Shown here in pieces: positions 45,745 to 53,584 of a stretch of DNA of 64,000 nt. The translations under genes were made by a program, and so were the position numbers. The notes beneath the pieces were generated by a model. It ran no database searches. It was not told where the DNA came from and saw only the letters and a list, made by a program, of their open reading frames with translations. This DNA comes from Butyricicoccus_B sp017886875 (GTDB taxonomy: Bacteria > Bacillota > Clostridia > Oscillospirales > Butyricicoccaceae): contig OZ007036.1 in the NCBI GenBank assembly GCA_963931655.1, positions 1,550,001-1,614,000 on the forward strand. Reading direction: 5' to 3'. Within the stretch, counting starts at the first letter, position 1; the number at the start of each line of letters is the position of its first letter.

Positions 45745-46890
45745 ATGAGCTTTCAGTTTGAAGAAACCATGGACAATGTAGTAAATATTAAGGTCATCGG
45801 TATAGGTGGCGGCGGTAATAACGCTGTAAACCGCATGATTTCAGGCGGTATGCAGGGTGTTGAATTTATCGCTATTAACACAGATAAACAAGCATTAAAT
45901 TATTCTCAGGCAAGCACTAAAATCCAAATCGGTGAGAAACTCACCAAGGGACAGGGTGCAGGCTCTAATCCAATGGTAGGTCAAAAGGCTGCCGAGGAAA
46001 GTAAGGACGAAATTCAAGCAGCACTTGAAGGTGCACACATGGTATTTATCACCGCTGGTATGGGCGGCGGTACTGGTACTGGTGCAGCTCCTGTTGTCGC
46101 TGAAATCGCACACAATATGGGTGCTTTAACAGTTGGCGTTGTAACTCGTCCTTTTGCATTTGAGGGTAAAAAGCGTATTGACCAAGCATTGCAAGGTATA
46201 GAGGCTATGCGTGAAAATGTAGACTCTCTTGTTATTATCCCTAATGAGCGTCTAAAGCTTGTTTCTGAGCAGAAAATCACATTTAAAAACGCATTCGATA
46301 TTGCAGATGGTGTACTACGTCAAGCAGTTGCTAATATCTCTGACCTTATCACAGTTCCAGGATTTATTAACCTTGACTTTGCCGATATCAGTAGCATAAT
46401 GAAAGATGCTGGTTTTGCTCATATCGGTACAGGTAAGGCAGCAGGTAAGGAAAAAGCTATTGAAGCAGCTAAAATGGCTATCTCAAGCCCACTACTTGAA
46501 ACTTCTATTGAAAACGCTAGAGGTATTATTCTTTCTATCGTTGGTTCTGATGATATTGGCCTTGATGAAGTTGATGCAGCAGCTAGTATGGTTCAGCAGG
46601 CAGCTCACCCAGAAGCACATATTATCTTTGGTGCGTCCATTGATGAAGAATTAGACGATGAAATGCGTGTAGTTGTTATTGCTACTGGTTTTGATACCGT
46701 TCCTAATTCCGCAGTTGGTACAAGCCCTGTTGTTTCAAAGCCAAATCAAGAAAACGCTGGTCAAAGCCCATATAACAATGCAAGAGATAATGCGGCAACT
46801 AATCAGCCAGCCGAACCTGAAAAGTCAGCTGAGTCAGTTGACCCATACGAGCAGATACTACGTATTTTTAATCATGGTAAAACTCTGTAA
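45745..46890 (+). CDS. ftsZ: Cell-division GTPase FtsZ
   Basis: 381-residue tubulin homolog that forms the Z ring. N-terminal VIGIGGGGNNAVNRMI, tubulin signature GMGGGTGTGAAPV at about 105-117, T7-loop region NLDFADISSIMKDAGFAHIGTG, a short linker rich in Asn/Ala/Pro/Glu, and a C-terminal peptide DPYEQILRIFNHGKTL that stands for the FtsA/SepF-binding tail. RBS GGAGG 9 nt upstream. No ftsA precedes it. Codon use is more AAG/GGT-biased than its neighbours, as for an abundant protein. Confidence 0.98.
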   Translation: MSFQFEETMDNVVNIKVIGIGGGGNNAVNRMISGGMQGVEFIAINTDKQALNYSQASTKIQIGEKLTKGQGAGSNPMVGQKAAEESKDEIQAALEGAHMVFITAGMGGGTGTGAAPVVAEIAHNMGALTVGVVTRPFAFEGKKRIDQALQGIEAMRENVDSLVIIPNERLKLVSEQKITFKNAFDIADGVLRQAVANISDLITVPGFINLDFADISSIMKDAGFAHIGTGKAAGKEKAIEAAKMAISSPLLETSIENARGIILSIVGSDDIGLDEVDAAASMVQQAAHPEAHIIFGASIDEELDDEMRVVVIATGFDTVPNSAVGTSPVVSKPNQENAGQSPYNNARDNAATNQPAEPEKSAESVDPYEQILRIFNHGKTL

Positions 46891-46894
46891 AACA

Positions 46895-46930
46895 GTAAAA
46901 TGCCCTTTGAAATATAAGGGCTATTTTTAC
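46895..46930 (+). terminator. Terminator after ftsZ
   Basis: GTAAAA...GCCCTT / AAGGGC...TTTTAC stem-loop with small internal bulges, 4 nt after the ftsZ stop. Its right arm overlaps the -35 box of the corA promoter. Confidence 0.7.
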
Positions 46931-46954
46931 GGTAAAAAACAGTGATTTTATAAA
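46926..46954 (+). promoter_or_regulatory. Promoter of corA
   Basis: TTTACG (46926-46931), 17-nt spacer, TATAAA (46949-46954). It predicts a leader RNA of about 110 nt before corA, which holds the pairing segments listed next. Confidence 0.6.
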
Positions 46955-46981
46955 TAAATCTTAACACCAAAAGGGGGTATT

Positions 46982-47067
46982 ACGCCGTGGGTGCGGATCC
47001 TTGTAGTAGACAAAACAAATTTGCAGAAACGGCGGAAATACTCTAATATCCGCCGTAGAAAGGCGGA
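46982..47067 (+). promoter_or_regulatory. Candidate regulatory RNA leader of corA (alternating hairpins)
   Basis: Four complementary segments occur in series. Segment 1 CGCCGT (46983-46988) can pair with segment 2 ACGGCG (47029-47034). Segment 2, extended to ACGGCGGA (47029-47036), pairs over 8 bp with segment 3 TCCGCCGT (47049-47056). Segment 3 (TCCGCC, 47049-47054) also pairs with segment 4 GGCGGA (47062-47067), which is the ribosome site of corA, with a seven-nt loop. 1-2 plus 3-4 would hide the ribosome site; 2-3 would free it. I do not recognise an M-box or another known class. Pairings are seen in sequence; switching is inferred. Confidence 0.55.
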
Positions 47068-47072
47068 AAGAT

Positions 47073-48017
47073 ATGATTGAATGTTACAAGACTATAAACG
47101 GCAGAGTTCTGCCAATTCCAACTATGGAGTCAGGTTGCTGGATAAATATTGTTCACCCAACATCAGAGGAGCTTGAAAGGGTTGTAAAATGGACAGGTGT
47201 AGAACATGATTTTATTTATGCACCGCTTGACCCAGAAGAAAGTTCTCGTGTGGAAATCGAAGAAGACCAAGTGATGATGATTGTCGATATTCCAACAATA
47301 GAAAAGGAAAAAGAAAGTGAGGAAGGTTCACAGATTTTCGGTACACTGCCTATGGGTATTATAATTTTACCTGAAGTTGTTGTCACCGTTTGTCTACAAG
47401 ATACTGTCGTTTTAAGGTCTATTGCTGAGGGTGCAGTTAAGGATATACATACTGCCCTTAAAACTCGTTTTGTCTTCCAGATTTTATTGCGTGTTGCTGG
47501 TAGATTTCTTAAAAATCTAAGACTTATAGAGCGAGATTTTACAAAAATAGAGCGTAGATTATACGACTCACTTAAAAATGAGGAATTAATTCAACTACTT
47601 GGTTTATCTAAATCTCTGGTTTACTTCTCGGCTTCTCTTAAAGGTAATGAAGTTACTATGGAAAAAGTGCTTCGTGGTCGAGTGCTTAAACTCTATGAAG
47701 ATGACAGAGATATACTTGAAGATGCACTGATTGAAATTCGTCAGGCAATAGAAATGTCAAATATTTATTCAAGCATTTTAGCAGGTACTATGGACGCTTA
47801 TGCCTCTGTAGTATCAAATAACCTAAATATTATAATGAAGGTGCTAACCGTTATAACCATTATTATGACCATACCTAATATTATTTTTGGTTTCTATGGC
47901 ATGAATATTGATGGTAATGGTTTGCCACTTGCCGCATTTTGGTGGTTACCTGTGCTTATGGCGGCAGTTGGTATGACTGGTGCTTGGCTATATCTAAAAA
48001 AGAATAATCTAAACTAA
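47073..48017 (+). CDS. corA: CorA-family divalent metal (Mg) transporter
   Basis: 314-residue pentameric-channel family protein. Long cytoplasmic N-terminal alpha/beta funnel and helix (LKTRFVFQILLRVAGRFLKNLRLIERDFTKIERRL), then two C-terminal membrane helices with the selectivity-filter motif YGMNI (GMN at about 276-278). No MgtE-type features. Mg2+ is the usual substrate; Co2+/Ni2+ transport occurs in relatives, and this gene sits next to cobalt uptake genes, so the metal is not certain. Expression may be set by the structured leader upstream. Confidence 0.95.
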   Translation: MIECYKTINGRVLPIPTMESGCWINIVHPTSEELERVVKWTGVEHDFIYAPLDPEESSRVEIEEDQVMMIVDIPTIEKEKESEEGSQIFGTLPMGIIILPEVVVTVCLQDTVVLRSIAEGAVKDIHTALKTRFVFQILLRVAGRFLKNLRLIERDFTKIERRLYDSLKNEELIQLLGLSKSLVYFSASLKGNEVTMEKVLRGRVLKLYEDDRDILEDALIEIRQAIEMSNIYSSILAGTMDAYASVVSNNLNIIMKVLTVITIIMTIPNIIFGFYGMNIDGNGLPLAAFWWLPVLMAAVGMTGAWLYLKKNNLN

Positions 48018-48021
48018 AAGC

Positions 48022-48056
48022 AAAAGCGGGGTTAATTATTTTAACCTCGCTTTTAT
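48022..48056. terminator. Bidirectional terminator between corA and cbiO
   Basis: AAAAGCGGGGTTAA / TTAACCTCGCTTTT inverted repeat with one mismatch and a short loop; it overlaps the last codons of cbiO on the minus strand. Confidence 0.85.
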
Positions 48057-48863
48057 ATATGTTTCTAGTTCTTTTAAATTTTTAGGATAGTTAATTTTAT
48101 TATCGCTTATGCTTTCAAAAAGCTTAATAACAGTCGGTTTTTCAAGATTTGTTTTATCAAGCACAGCATTATTTGTAAAAATATCTATTGGTTTAGCTTG
48201 CATAATAACTTCGCCATTATCAAATAGAATTATCTCATCAGCCCATTCATAGGCATAATCTACATCATGAGTTGACATAATAACAGTTAGACCATTTTCA
48301 GTTAGTTTATCTATAATTTCACGCACTATTTTTATATGTTTAGGGTCAAGTGCAGCAGCAGGTTCATCAAATATAATAATTTCTGGTGACATAACAAGTA
48401 TATCTGCTATTGCAACTTGTTTTTTTTGCCCGCCACTAAGTGCATGTGTAGGCTTTTCACAAAAACTTTGTATATTAAGTGTTTTTATAATATTATCTAC
48501 TTTTAAACGGGTTTCTTCTTCTGAAAAGCCCAAGTTTAACACACCAAAAGAGATTTCTTCATAGACACTTGCACAAAAAAGCTGATTATCTGGCTCTTGA
48601 AATACAATTCCAATTTTACTTCTTAAATTTAAAAGATTTTTTCTATCATATTTAATCTTTTCATTATGAAAAAATAAATTTCCCTTGCATGGATTTAGAA
48701 TACCTGCACAGCATAGAAAAAAAGTTGATTTTCCGCTGCCATTTGCACCCATTAAAGCGATTTTCTGACCTTGTTTTATGCTTAAATTCACATTTTTTAA
48801 TGCATAATTATCATTGTCACTATATGAGAAATATAAGTTTTTACATTCTAAAATTGTATTCAT
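48036..48863 (-). CDS. cbiO: Cobalt ECF transporter ATP-binding protein CbiO
   Basis: 275-residue ABC ATPase that energises cobalt uptake. Walker A GANGSGKSTFF (about 38-48), Q-loop VFQEPDNQLF, signature LSGGQKKQVAIA and Walker B IIIFDEPAAALDP, then H-loop STHDVDYA. The Q-loop QEPDNQ and the AAALDP form are typical of ECF ATPases. Last gene of the cbiMNQO unit, overlapping cbiQ by 4 nt. Confidence 0.94.
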   Translation of the reverse strand: MNTILECKNLYFSYSDNDNYALKNVNLSIKQGQKIALMGANGSGKSTFFLCCAGILNPCKGNLFFHNEKIKYDRKNLLNLRSKIGIVFQEPDNQLFCASVYEEISFGVLNLGFSEEETRLKVDNIIKTLNIQSFCEKPTHALSGGQKKQVAIADILVMSPEIIIFDEPAAALDPKHIKIVREIIDKLTENGLTVIMSTHDVDYAYEWADEIILFDNGEVIMQAKPIDIFTNNAVLDKTNLEKPTVIKLFESISDNKINYPKNLKELETYIKARLK

Positions 48864-49597
48864 AGGAAAAATTTACTCCAAATACTAAATATCAAAAGAA
48901 ATCCATCAAATAAAGCAATCATAATTATATGTTTTGCTTTGGGTTTTTCCTTTTTACTTGATAAAACATTTATTGTGTCATCATAACATCTAGCCTGCAT
49001 GGCAATATAAACATTTTGAGAGCGTTTTATGGCTTTTAACATAAGGCTTGAACCAAGTTTGCCAAATGATTTAAGTGAAGTTTTGTAATTTATATTTCCA
49101 AGACGTGCTTTTTGTGAAATAGAAATAGCATAAGCAGTATCAAGCAAAATAAAAATAAAACGATAAATTAAGAGCATAAGCTCTAATATAATTTTAGGGC
49201 AGTGGAGTTTTTTTAAGACAGATAAAATATCCATTATAGTAGTGGTAAAAGCTAAAAAATATAAACATGATACAGCTGAAAGCGATGTTAAAATTAAATT
49301 TAACGCATAGAATACAACGTTTTTATTTATAGTTATATAAAACGGTTTAAAATCAAAAATAATTGCTATTGTGCTTAAAAATAAAAATGCAAAAGGAATA
49401 GATAAAAATTTTAGATAACGGAAAACAGGGACTCCGCTTTTTATAGTAAGAACCCCTGTTACCACTAAAACTATAAGAGCTATTACAGCCGAACGACTAA
49501 TCACACAAATTAAAAGTGTGATGACTGCAAAAGCAAATTTTACTTCAGCATTTTCATATCTAAGCTTTGAATTATAACTAAGCTTATCAATAATCAT
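48860..49597 (-). CDS. cbiQ: Cobalt ECF transporter transmembrane protein CbiQ
   Basis: 245-residue T-component of the cobalt ECF importer, with five to six membrane helices. The cytoplasmic coupling region contains ARLGNINYKTSLKSFGKLGSSLMLKAIKRSQNVYIAMQARCYD, which holds the two Ala-Arg-Gly-like coupling motifs (the second as MQARCY). It starts 4 nt after cbiN. Confidence 0.93.
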   Translation of the reverse strand: MIIDKLSYNSKLRYENAEVKFAFAVITLLICVISRSAVIALIVLVVTGVLTIKSGVPVFRYLKFLSIPFAFLFLSTIAIIFDFKPFYITINKNVVFYALNLILTSLSAVSCLYFLAFTTTIMDILSVLKKLHCPKIILELMLLIYRFIFILLDTAYAISISQKARLGNINYKTSLKSFGKLGSSLMLKAIKRSQNVYIAMQARCYDDTINVLSSKKEKPKAKHIIMIALFDGFLLIFSIWSKFFL

Positions 49598-49600
49598 AAT

Positions 49601-49894
49601 TTATTTAGTCCATTTTTTACGCTCAACTAAACGCCCCATAATAAAGGCAATAATTCCAACGCCTATACCTGTTTGCACGCAGAAAAATAGGCTTTCAACC
49701 TCGCCTGGAAGTTCTCTATCTAGAATTTTTTCTAAAATAGGTGTTCCCCATGGTGTATACTCTGAATTTACTTCTTCTACCACTGTGCTAGCGGCATCAT
49801 CTGCACCGCCAAACTCAGCATTTTTTAACACAAAAAGCGGCACAAGTGCAATAAGAATAATGGCGATTATAGCCGCAATAATTTTCTTTTTCAT
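49601..49894 (-). CDS. cbiN: Cobalt transport protein CbiN
   Basis: 97-residue small membrane subunit with helices at about 5-24 and 68-88 and an extracytoplasmic loop between (AEFGGADDAASTVVEEVNSEYTPWGTPILEKILDRELPGEVESLFF). Auxiliary subunit needed with CbiM for Co2+ loading. Overlaps cbiM by 4 nt. Confidence 0.93.
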   Translation of the reverse strand: MKKKIIAAIIAIILIALVPLFVLKNAEFGGADDAASTVVEEVNSEYTPWGTPILEKILDRELPGEVESLFFCVQTGIGVGIIAFIMGRLVERKKWTK

Positions 49895-50634
49895 TTTGCC
49901 TCCCTTAAATAACCTATGTCCTTTAGCTCTGGTGCAGCATAATTTTCAAGACCAACTATTATAATAACAGTTATTATGCCCTCAATAATGGCAAGTGGTA
50001 CTTGAGTAGGTGCAAATATTACCAAAAACTTGCCAAATGCATTTAAAAAGCCTGTATCTGTATGATGTGCAAGTGCAAGCTGTAAAGCAGTTATGCAGTA
50101 TGTAAATAAATCACCCAAACAAGCAGCAATAAAAACAGATGTTTTTTTATTTACATTTAACTTGCTTAAAAGTTTATAAATTCCATAACATACAAAAGGT
50201 CCTGCAATAGCCATAGAAAATGTGTTTGCACCAAGGGTTGTTAAACCACCATGTGCAAGTAAGATTGCTTGGAATAAAAGCACTATAAGCCCTAAAATAG
50301 ATACAGAAGATGCACCGAATAAAATAGCACCCAAACCAGTGCCAGTCATATGTGAGCAGCTACCTGTAACTGATGGTATTTTAAGAGAGGATATTACAAA
50401 GATAAATGCACCAGACATAGCAAGTAAGGTTATTAAATTTCTGTGTGCATTTAGCTTTTCTTTTATGGATTTAAGCCCATAAAAGAGAAATGGAATACAT
50501 AAAATTCCCCATGCTATGCAGTAACCGGCAGGAAGATAACCCTCCATAATATGCATAGCTCCAGCTGTTGGTGTAATGCTTAGAAAAATAGCAAATACGC
50601 ATATAATTCTAAACATTAGATTTTTTTTGCTCAT
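49891..50634 (-). CDS. cbiM: Cobalt ECF transporter S-component CbiM
   Basis: 247-residue substrate-binding membrane subunit. A signal-like N-terminus is cleaved before the family metal-binding start MHIMEGYLPAGYCIAWG, then about seven membrane helices with SCSHMTGTGLGAILFG and HGGLTTLGANTFSMAIAGPF. The start at 50634 is chosen because AAAGGAG lies 8 nt upstream; the ATG at 50652 lies on the RBS. First gene of cbiMNQO, under a cobalamin riboswitch, so uptake of cobalt is shut off when B12 is plentiful. Confidence 0.95.
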   Translation of the reverse strand: MSKKNLMFRIICVFAIFLSITPTAGAMHIMEGYLPAGYCIAWGILCIPFLFYGLKSIKEKLNAHRNLITLLAMSGAFIFVISSLKIPSVTGSCSHMTGTGLGAILFGASSVSILGLIVLLFQAILLAHGGLTTLGANTFSMAIAGPFVCYGIYKLLSKLNVNKKTSVFIAACLGDLFTYCITALQLALAHHTDTGFLNAFGKFLVIFAPTQVPLAIIEGIITVIIIVGLENYAAPELKDIGYLREAK

Positions 50635-50668
50635 TTTCATTACTCCTTTCATTTAATGCTGAAAAAGC

Positions 50669-50695
50669 AAAAAAGCCTGTTAGTTTTAACAGACT
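50669..50695 (-). terminator. Riboswitch expression-platform terminator of cbiMNQO
   Basis: On the minus strand AGTCTGTTA-AAAC-TAACAGGCT followed by TTTTTT, between the cobalamin aptamer and cbiM. Expected to form when cobalamin is bound. A second hairpin (ACATATGG/CCATATGT at about 50743-50777) precedes it. Confidence 0.85.
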
Positions 50696-50787
50696 GATAG
50701 GAGAACAAGAGGGCATTAGAATTGAAATTTACAGCCAACCTGTTCTTACATATGGCTATCGTTCGTGACCATATGTAAATCGCATAT

Positions 50788-50950
50788 ACAAGGCAGGTCT
50801 TCTGACTTAGGTATCATCACTATACTTTGCCTTCCCAGTTTCCCAGTGACATAATTAAAGCATAATTACTCCATTACAGCGGCGTGACCGTGTGAGATTT
50901 GCACTCAACTTTCCTATTCTCTTGCAAAAGCAAGCACCATTGTATATTCA
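50788..50950 (-). ncRNA. Cobalamin riboswitch
   Basis: On the minus strand the aptamer core is recognisable: AATAGGAAAGTTGAGTGCAA, a segment reading CACGGTCACGCCGCTGTAAT, then CACTGGGAA, GGGAAGGC, and the closing element GTCAGAAGACCTGCC. These match the conserved cobalamin riboswitch blocks including the B12 box. A promoter lies just upstream and a terminator just downstream before cbiM. Controls cobalt uptake by feedback from B12. Confidence 0.93.
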
Positions 50951-50961
50951 ATTCTATGAAT

Positions 50962-50990
50962 ATAATATAGATATAAGTATAATTTGTCAA
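50962..50990 (-). promoter_or_regulatory. Promoter of the riboswitch-cbiMNQO transcript
   Basis: On the minus strand: TTGACA (50985-50990), 17-nt spacer, TATTAT (50962-50967). Confidence 0.85.
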
Positions 50991-51000
50991 CAATAAAAAA

Positions 51001-51022
51001 GCTGGATATAAAAATATCCAGC
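51001..51022 (-). terminator. Terminator after the DHHW gene
   Basis: GCTGGATAT-AAAA-ATATCCAGC stem-loop followed by TTTTTT on the minus strand, 7 nt past the stop codon. Confidence 0.92.
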
Positions 51023-51028
51023 TAAAAA

Positions 51029-52144
51029 TTATTTGCATATCATTGTTAAATTGGTGTCGGTTAAAAAGTTTTTAAGTGAAAACAACATAACCACATGGTC
51101 TATATTTTGGCTGTTTACATAAGAGCTTAATGGCTGCTTAAAATATCTTGCATCAAATAAATGAATTTCTGAAAAATATGGCATTAGAAACGGTACTAAA
51201 CTATCAGCATAAGAGTCTCTAACAAGCAGTAATTTTCCGCCTTCATTGCCTGTTCTTAAAATTGCAAGCGGTTGATTGCCACCTAAAAACATTGAATATT
51301 TATCTTTTTTATCTAAATATGAAAAATCATAAAGCGTGCCTTGTTCTGGTGAGCCATTTCTCCATGACTCAACCTCTGTGTTTCCTTGCTCAACATAAAT
51401 ATCAATACTATCAGGCGTTACAGAACGTACACCAGAGGAGGAATATAAAGTGCCGTTAAAATCCTCTGTAACTGTTTGAATATTAAAATCTTCAGGCGGT
51501 GCAATTTCATAACCCATAGAATTTAAAAGTGCTTTAGCTCCATAATATGCACCAAGACTTGTCCAGTGATGGTCGGTTCTGTAATATATATATTCGTCTT
51601 TGTGTTCATACATTATAGCACTCATATTTATCATATCTACATCATTATTTAAATTTTGTGATATAGAAGATAATAATTTTTGCTGATTTGCAGTAGGTGC
51701 ACCAGTTGGCAAAGTGTCCTTATATACATCTGTTGCGGTTGGCACAAGAGCAATTGATAAAGGAATATTTAGTGCATTTGCTGCATTATTTACAGCGATT
51801 ATATTAGTGTTAAATTGCTCGGTTGGCTCGTCCATACGTTCAAGCAATCTATCATCAGCTAAATAACAACCATTAAATTCTTTTTTGCCGATAAGTGCAT
51901 CTGTGCTACTTTTTAGTGTTACGCAGCTATCACGCAATATAAACTGGTCAGATAGATATTCTTCAGTTTCATCATCAAGATTTCCACTAAAGAAATTTTC
52001 GAGAGTAAAGGCAGGTTTTTGTGCAAGTGTTCTGTTTTCAATTTCGGAAAATTCTTTGTCTGGTATAAGGAGTGTACTTGCAAGCCCAAAAACCATTATG
52101 CCACCAAATAAAATAACATTGATTTTATCATTTAGTTTGCTCAT
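51029..52144 (-). CDS. DHHW/AlgJ-AlgX-like acyltransfer-associated protein
   Basis: 371-residue protein with one N-terminal membrane anchor (IMVFGLASTLLIPD region) and an extracytoplasmic SGNH-hydrolase-like domain. The family motif is YYRTDHHWTSLGAYYGAKALL (about residues 190-210), with later LLLVRDSYADSLVPFLMPYF providing a Ser/Asp catalytic-like block. Such proteins pair with MBOAT membrane transferases to put acyl groups on exported polysaccharides or wall polymers. It follows the MBOAT gene by 15 nt, with AGGAGGTG as RBS. The acceptor polymer is unknown. Confidence 0.9.
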   Translation of the reverse strand: MSKLNDKINVILFGGIMVFGLASTLLIPDKEFSEIENRTLAQKPAFTLENFFSGNLDDETEEYLSDQFILRDSCVTLKSSTDALIGKKEFNGCYLADDRLLERMDEPTEQFNTNIIAVNNAANALNIPLSIALVPTATDVYKDTLPTGAPTANQQKLLSSISQNLNNDVDMINMSAIMYEHKDEYIYYRTDHHWTSLGAYYGAKALLNSMGYEIAPPEDFNIQTVTEDFNGTLYSSSGVRSVTPDSIDIYVEQGNTEVESWRNGSPEQGTLYDFSYLDKKDKYSMFLGGNQPLAILRTGNEGGKLLLVRDSYADSLVPFLMPYFSEIHLFDARYFKQPLSSYVNSQNIDHVVMLFSLKNFLTDTNLTMICK

Positions 52145-52159
52145 TTAAAAATTCACCTC

Positions 52160-53524
52160 CTAAAATCTAAAATATAAAAATGGATTATAACTATCTGATA
52201 CTAAGAAAGAAATTGTCATAGCTATGCCGCAAACCATTAAAAATGTGCTTAAACTATCTCTTGCTTTTTCAGGGAGTTTATTAAATAGCTTTTTAGGTAA
52301 AGGAGTGGCTGCAATAGCTAAGATAATAAAAGTAGGCAGATAGCTTGTTAAATAATATTGAGTTGTAGCGTTGAAAAATGGTGCATTACCGAACATTTTT
52401 GAAAGATATTCTGTAAAATATTGAGGTGTTGCAAAAATTGCCATGGAAATAACGACTAAAATAAGCGTATATATATGCTGAATAAAATCGGGCATTTTAG
52501 GCAAGAACTTCATAAATATTTGTTTTTCTAAAATCAAAAGTATACCAAAATATATGCCCCAAACAAGAAAGTTCCAGTCAGCACCATGCCAAAAACCGGT
52601 TAATGCCCAAACGACCATTATATTAAAATATTTTCTAAAACCGTTTACACGATTGCCACCAAGCGGGATATAAACATATTCACGAAACCAACTTCCAAGT
52701 GTCATATGCCATCTACGCCAAAAATCAGTTATAGATTTTGCTATATATGGATAGTTAAAGTTTTGCGGAAAAGTAAACCCTAACATTCTACCTAAACCAC
52801 AAGCCATATCACTATAACCCGCAAAATCAAAATAAATCTGGAATGAAAAGGCGATTGCACCAAGCCAAGCACCTACGACAGATAAATCAGGATTTGTCTG
52901 CAAAACCTCCCAAAGCTTGCCTATGCTATTAGCTAGTAGCACTTTTTTACATAAACCAACAGTGAAAAGCTTTGCACCCTCGCTTACATCTTTTATTCTA
53001 GGTTTTACTCCTTCTGTAAGCTGGTCAGCAATATCTTTATAACGAACAATAGGACCTGCGATAAGCTGAGGGAAAAGGGTTACAAACACACCGAATTTAA
53101 CAAGATTTGTTTGCATTTGAGCCTCTCCTCTATAAACATCAATAGAATATGACATAGTTTGGAATGTATAAAAAGAGATGCCAAGAGGTAGAGGAACACC
53201 TAAAACGGGTAAACCAAACTGAGAAGCTAAAAAGTCACAATATTTAAAGAAAAATAACAGTGCTAAATTAAAAATTACCGATGATGCAACAAATTTTCGT
53301 GCAAGTTTATCATTATATCGGTATTTTTCAATTAAATACCCATGTATATAGTCAATCATTATAGATGCAAACATTATAATTATATATCTAGGCTCGCCCC
53401 AACCATAAAATATAAGGTTAGCTATTAAAAGCATAGGATTTCTAAGCCACAGTGGACATATAAAATATAATGCAAGCGTTATCGGCAGATAGGCAAATAA
53501 AAATGTCATACTGCTAAAAACCAT
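52160..53524 (-). CDS. MBOAT-family O-acyltransferase (AlgI/DltB-like)
   Basis: 454-residue polytopic membrane protein with about eleven helices. N-terminal VFSSMTFLFAYLPITLALYF and NLIFYGWGEPRYIIIMFASIMIDY, then SYSIDVYRGEA, FDFAGYSDMACGLGRMLGF, FWRRWHMTLGSWFREYVYIPLGGNR, and ALTGFWHGADWNFLVWG with the catalytic His. It moves acyl groups, typically acetyl, across the membrane for polymer O-acylation. It lies 61 nt after a DUF4358 lipoprotein gene, with an intrinsic terminator in between, and is followed by its DHHW partner. Confidence 0.94.
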   Translation of the reverse strand: MVFSSMTFLFAYLPITLALYFICPLWLRNPMLLIANLIFYGWGEPRYIIIMFASIMIDYIHGYLIEKYRYNDKLARKFVASSVIFNLALLFFFKYCDFLASQFGLPVLGVPLPLGISFYTFQTMSYSIDVYRGEAQMQTNLVKFGVFVTLFPQLIAGPIVRYKDIADQLTEGVKPRIKDVSEGAKLFTVGLCKKVLLANSIGKLWEVLQTNPDLSVVGAWLGAIAFSFQIYFDFAGYSDMACGLGRMLGFTFPQNFNYPYIAKSITDFWRRWHMTLGSWFREYVYIPLGGNRVNGFRKYFNIMVVWALTGFWHGADWNFLVWGIYFGILLILEKQIFMKFLPKMPDFIQHIYTLILVVISMAIFATPQYFTEYLSKMFGNAPFFNATTQYYLTSYLPTFIILAIAATPLPKKLFNKLPEKARDSLSTFLMVCGIAMTISFLVSDSYNPFLYFRF

Positions 53525-53548
53525 ATGGATAAAACCCCCTATAAAAAA

Positions 53549-53575
53549 ACAGGGCGGACAGCAAGACCGCCCTGT
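53549..53575 (-). terminator. Terminator between the DUF4358 lipoprotein and MBOAT genes
   Basis: ACAGGGCGG / CCGCCCTGT inverted repeat (nine-nt loop) followed by seven T on the minus strand. Only about 24 nt separate it from the MBOAT start. Confidence 0.92.
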
Positions 53576-53584
53576 AAATAAAGT

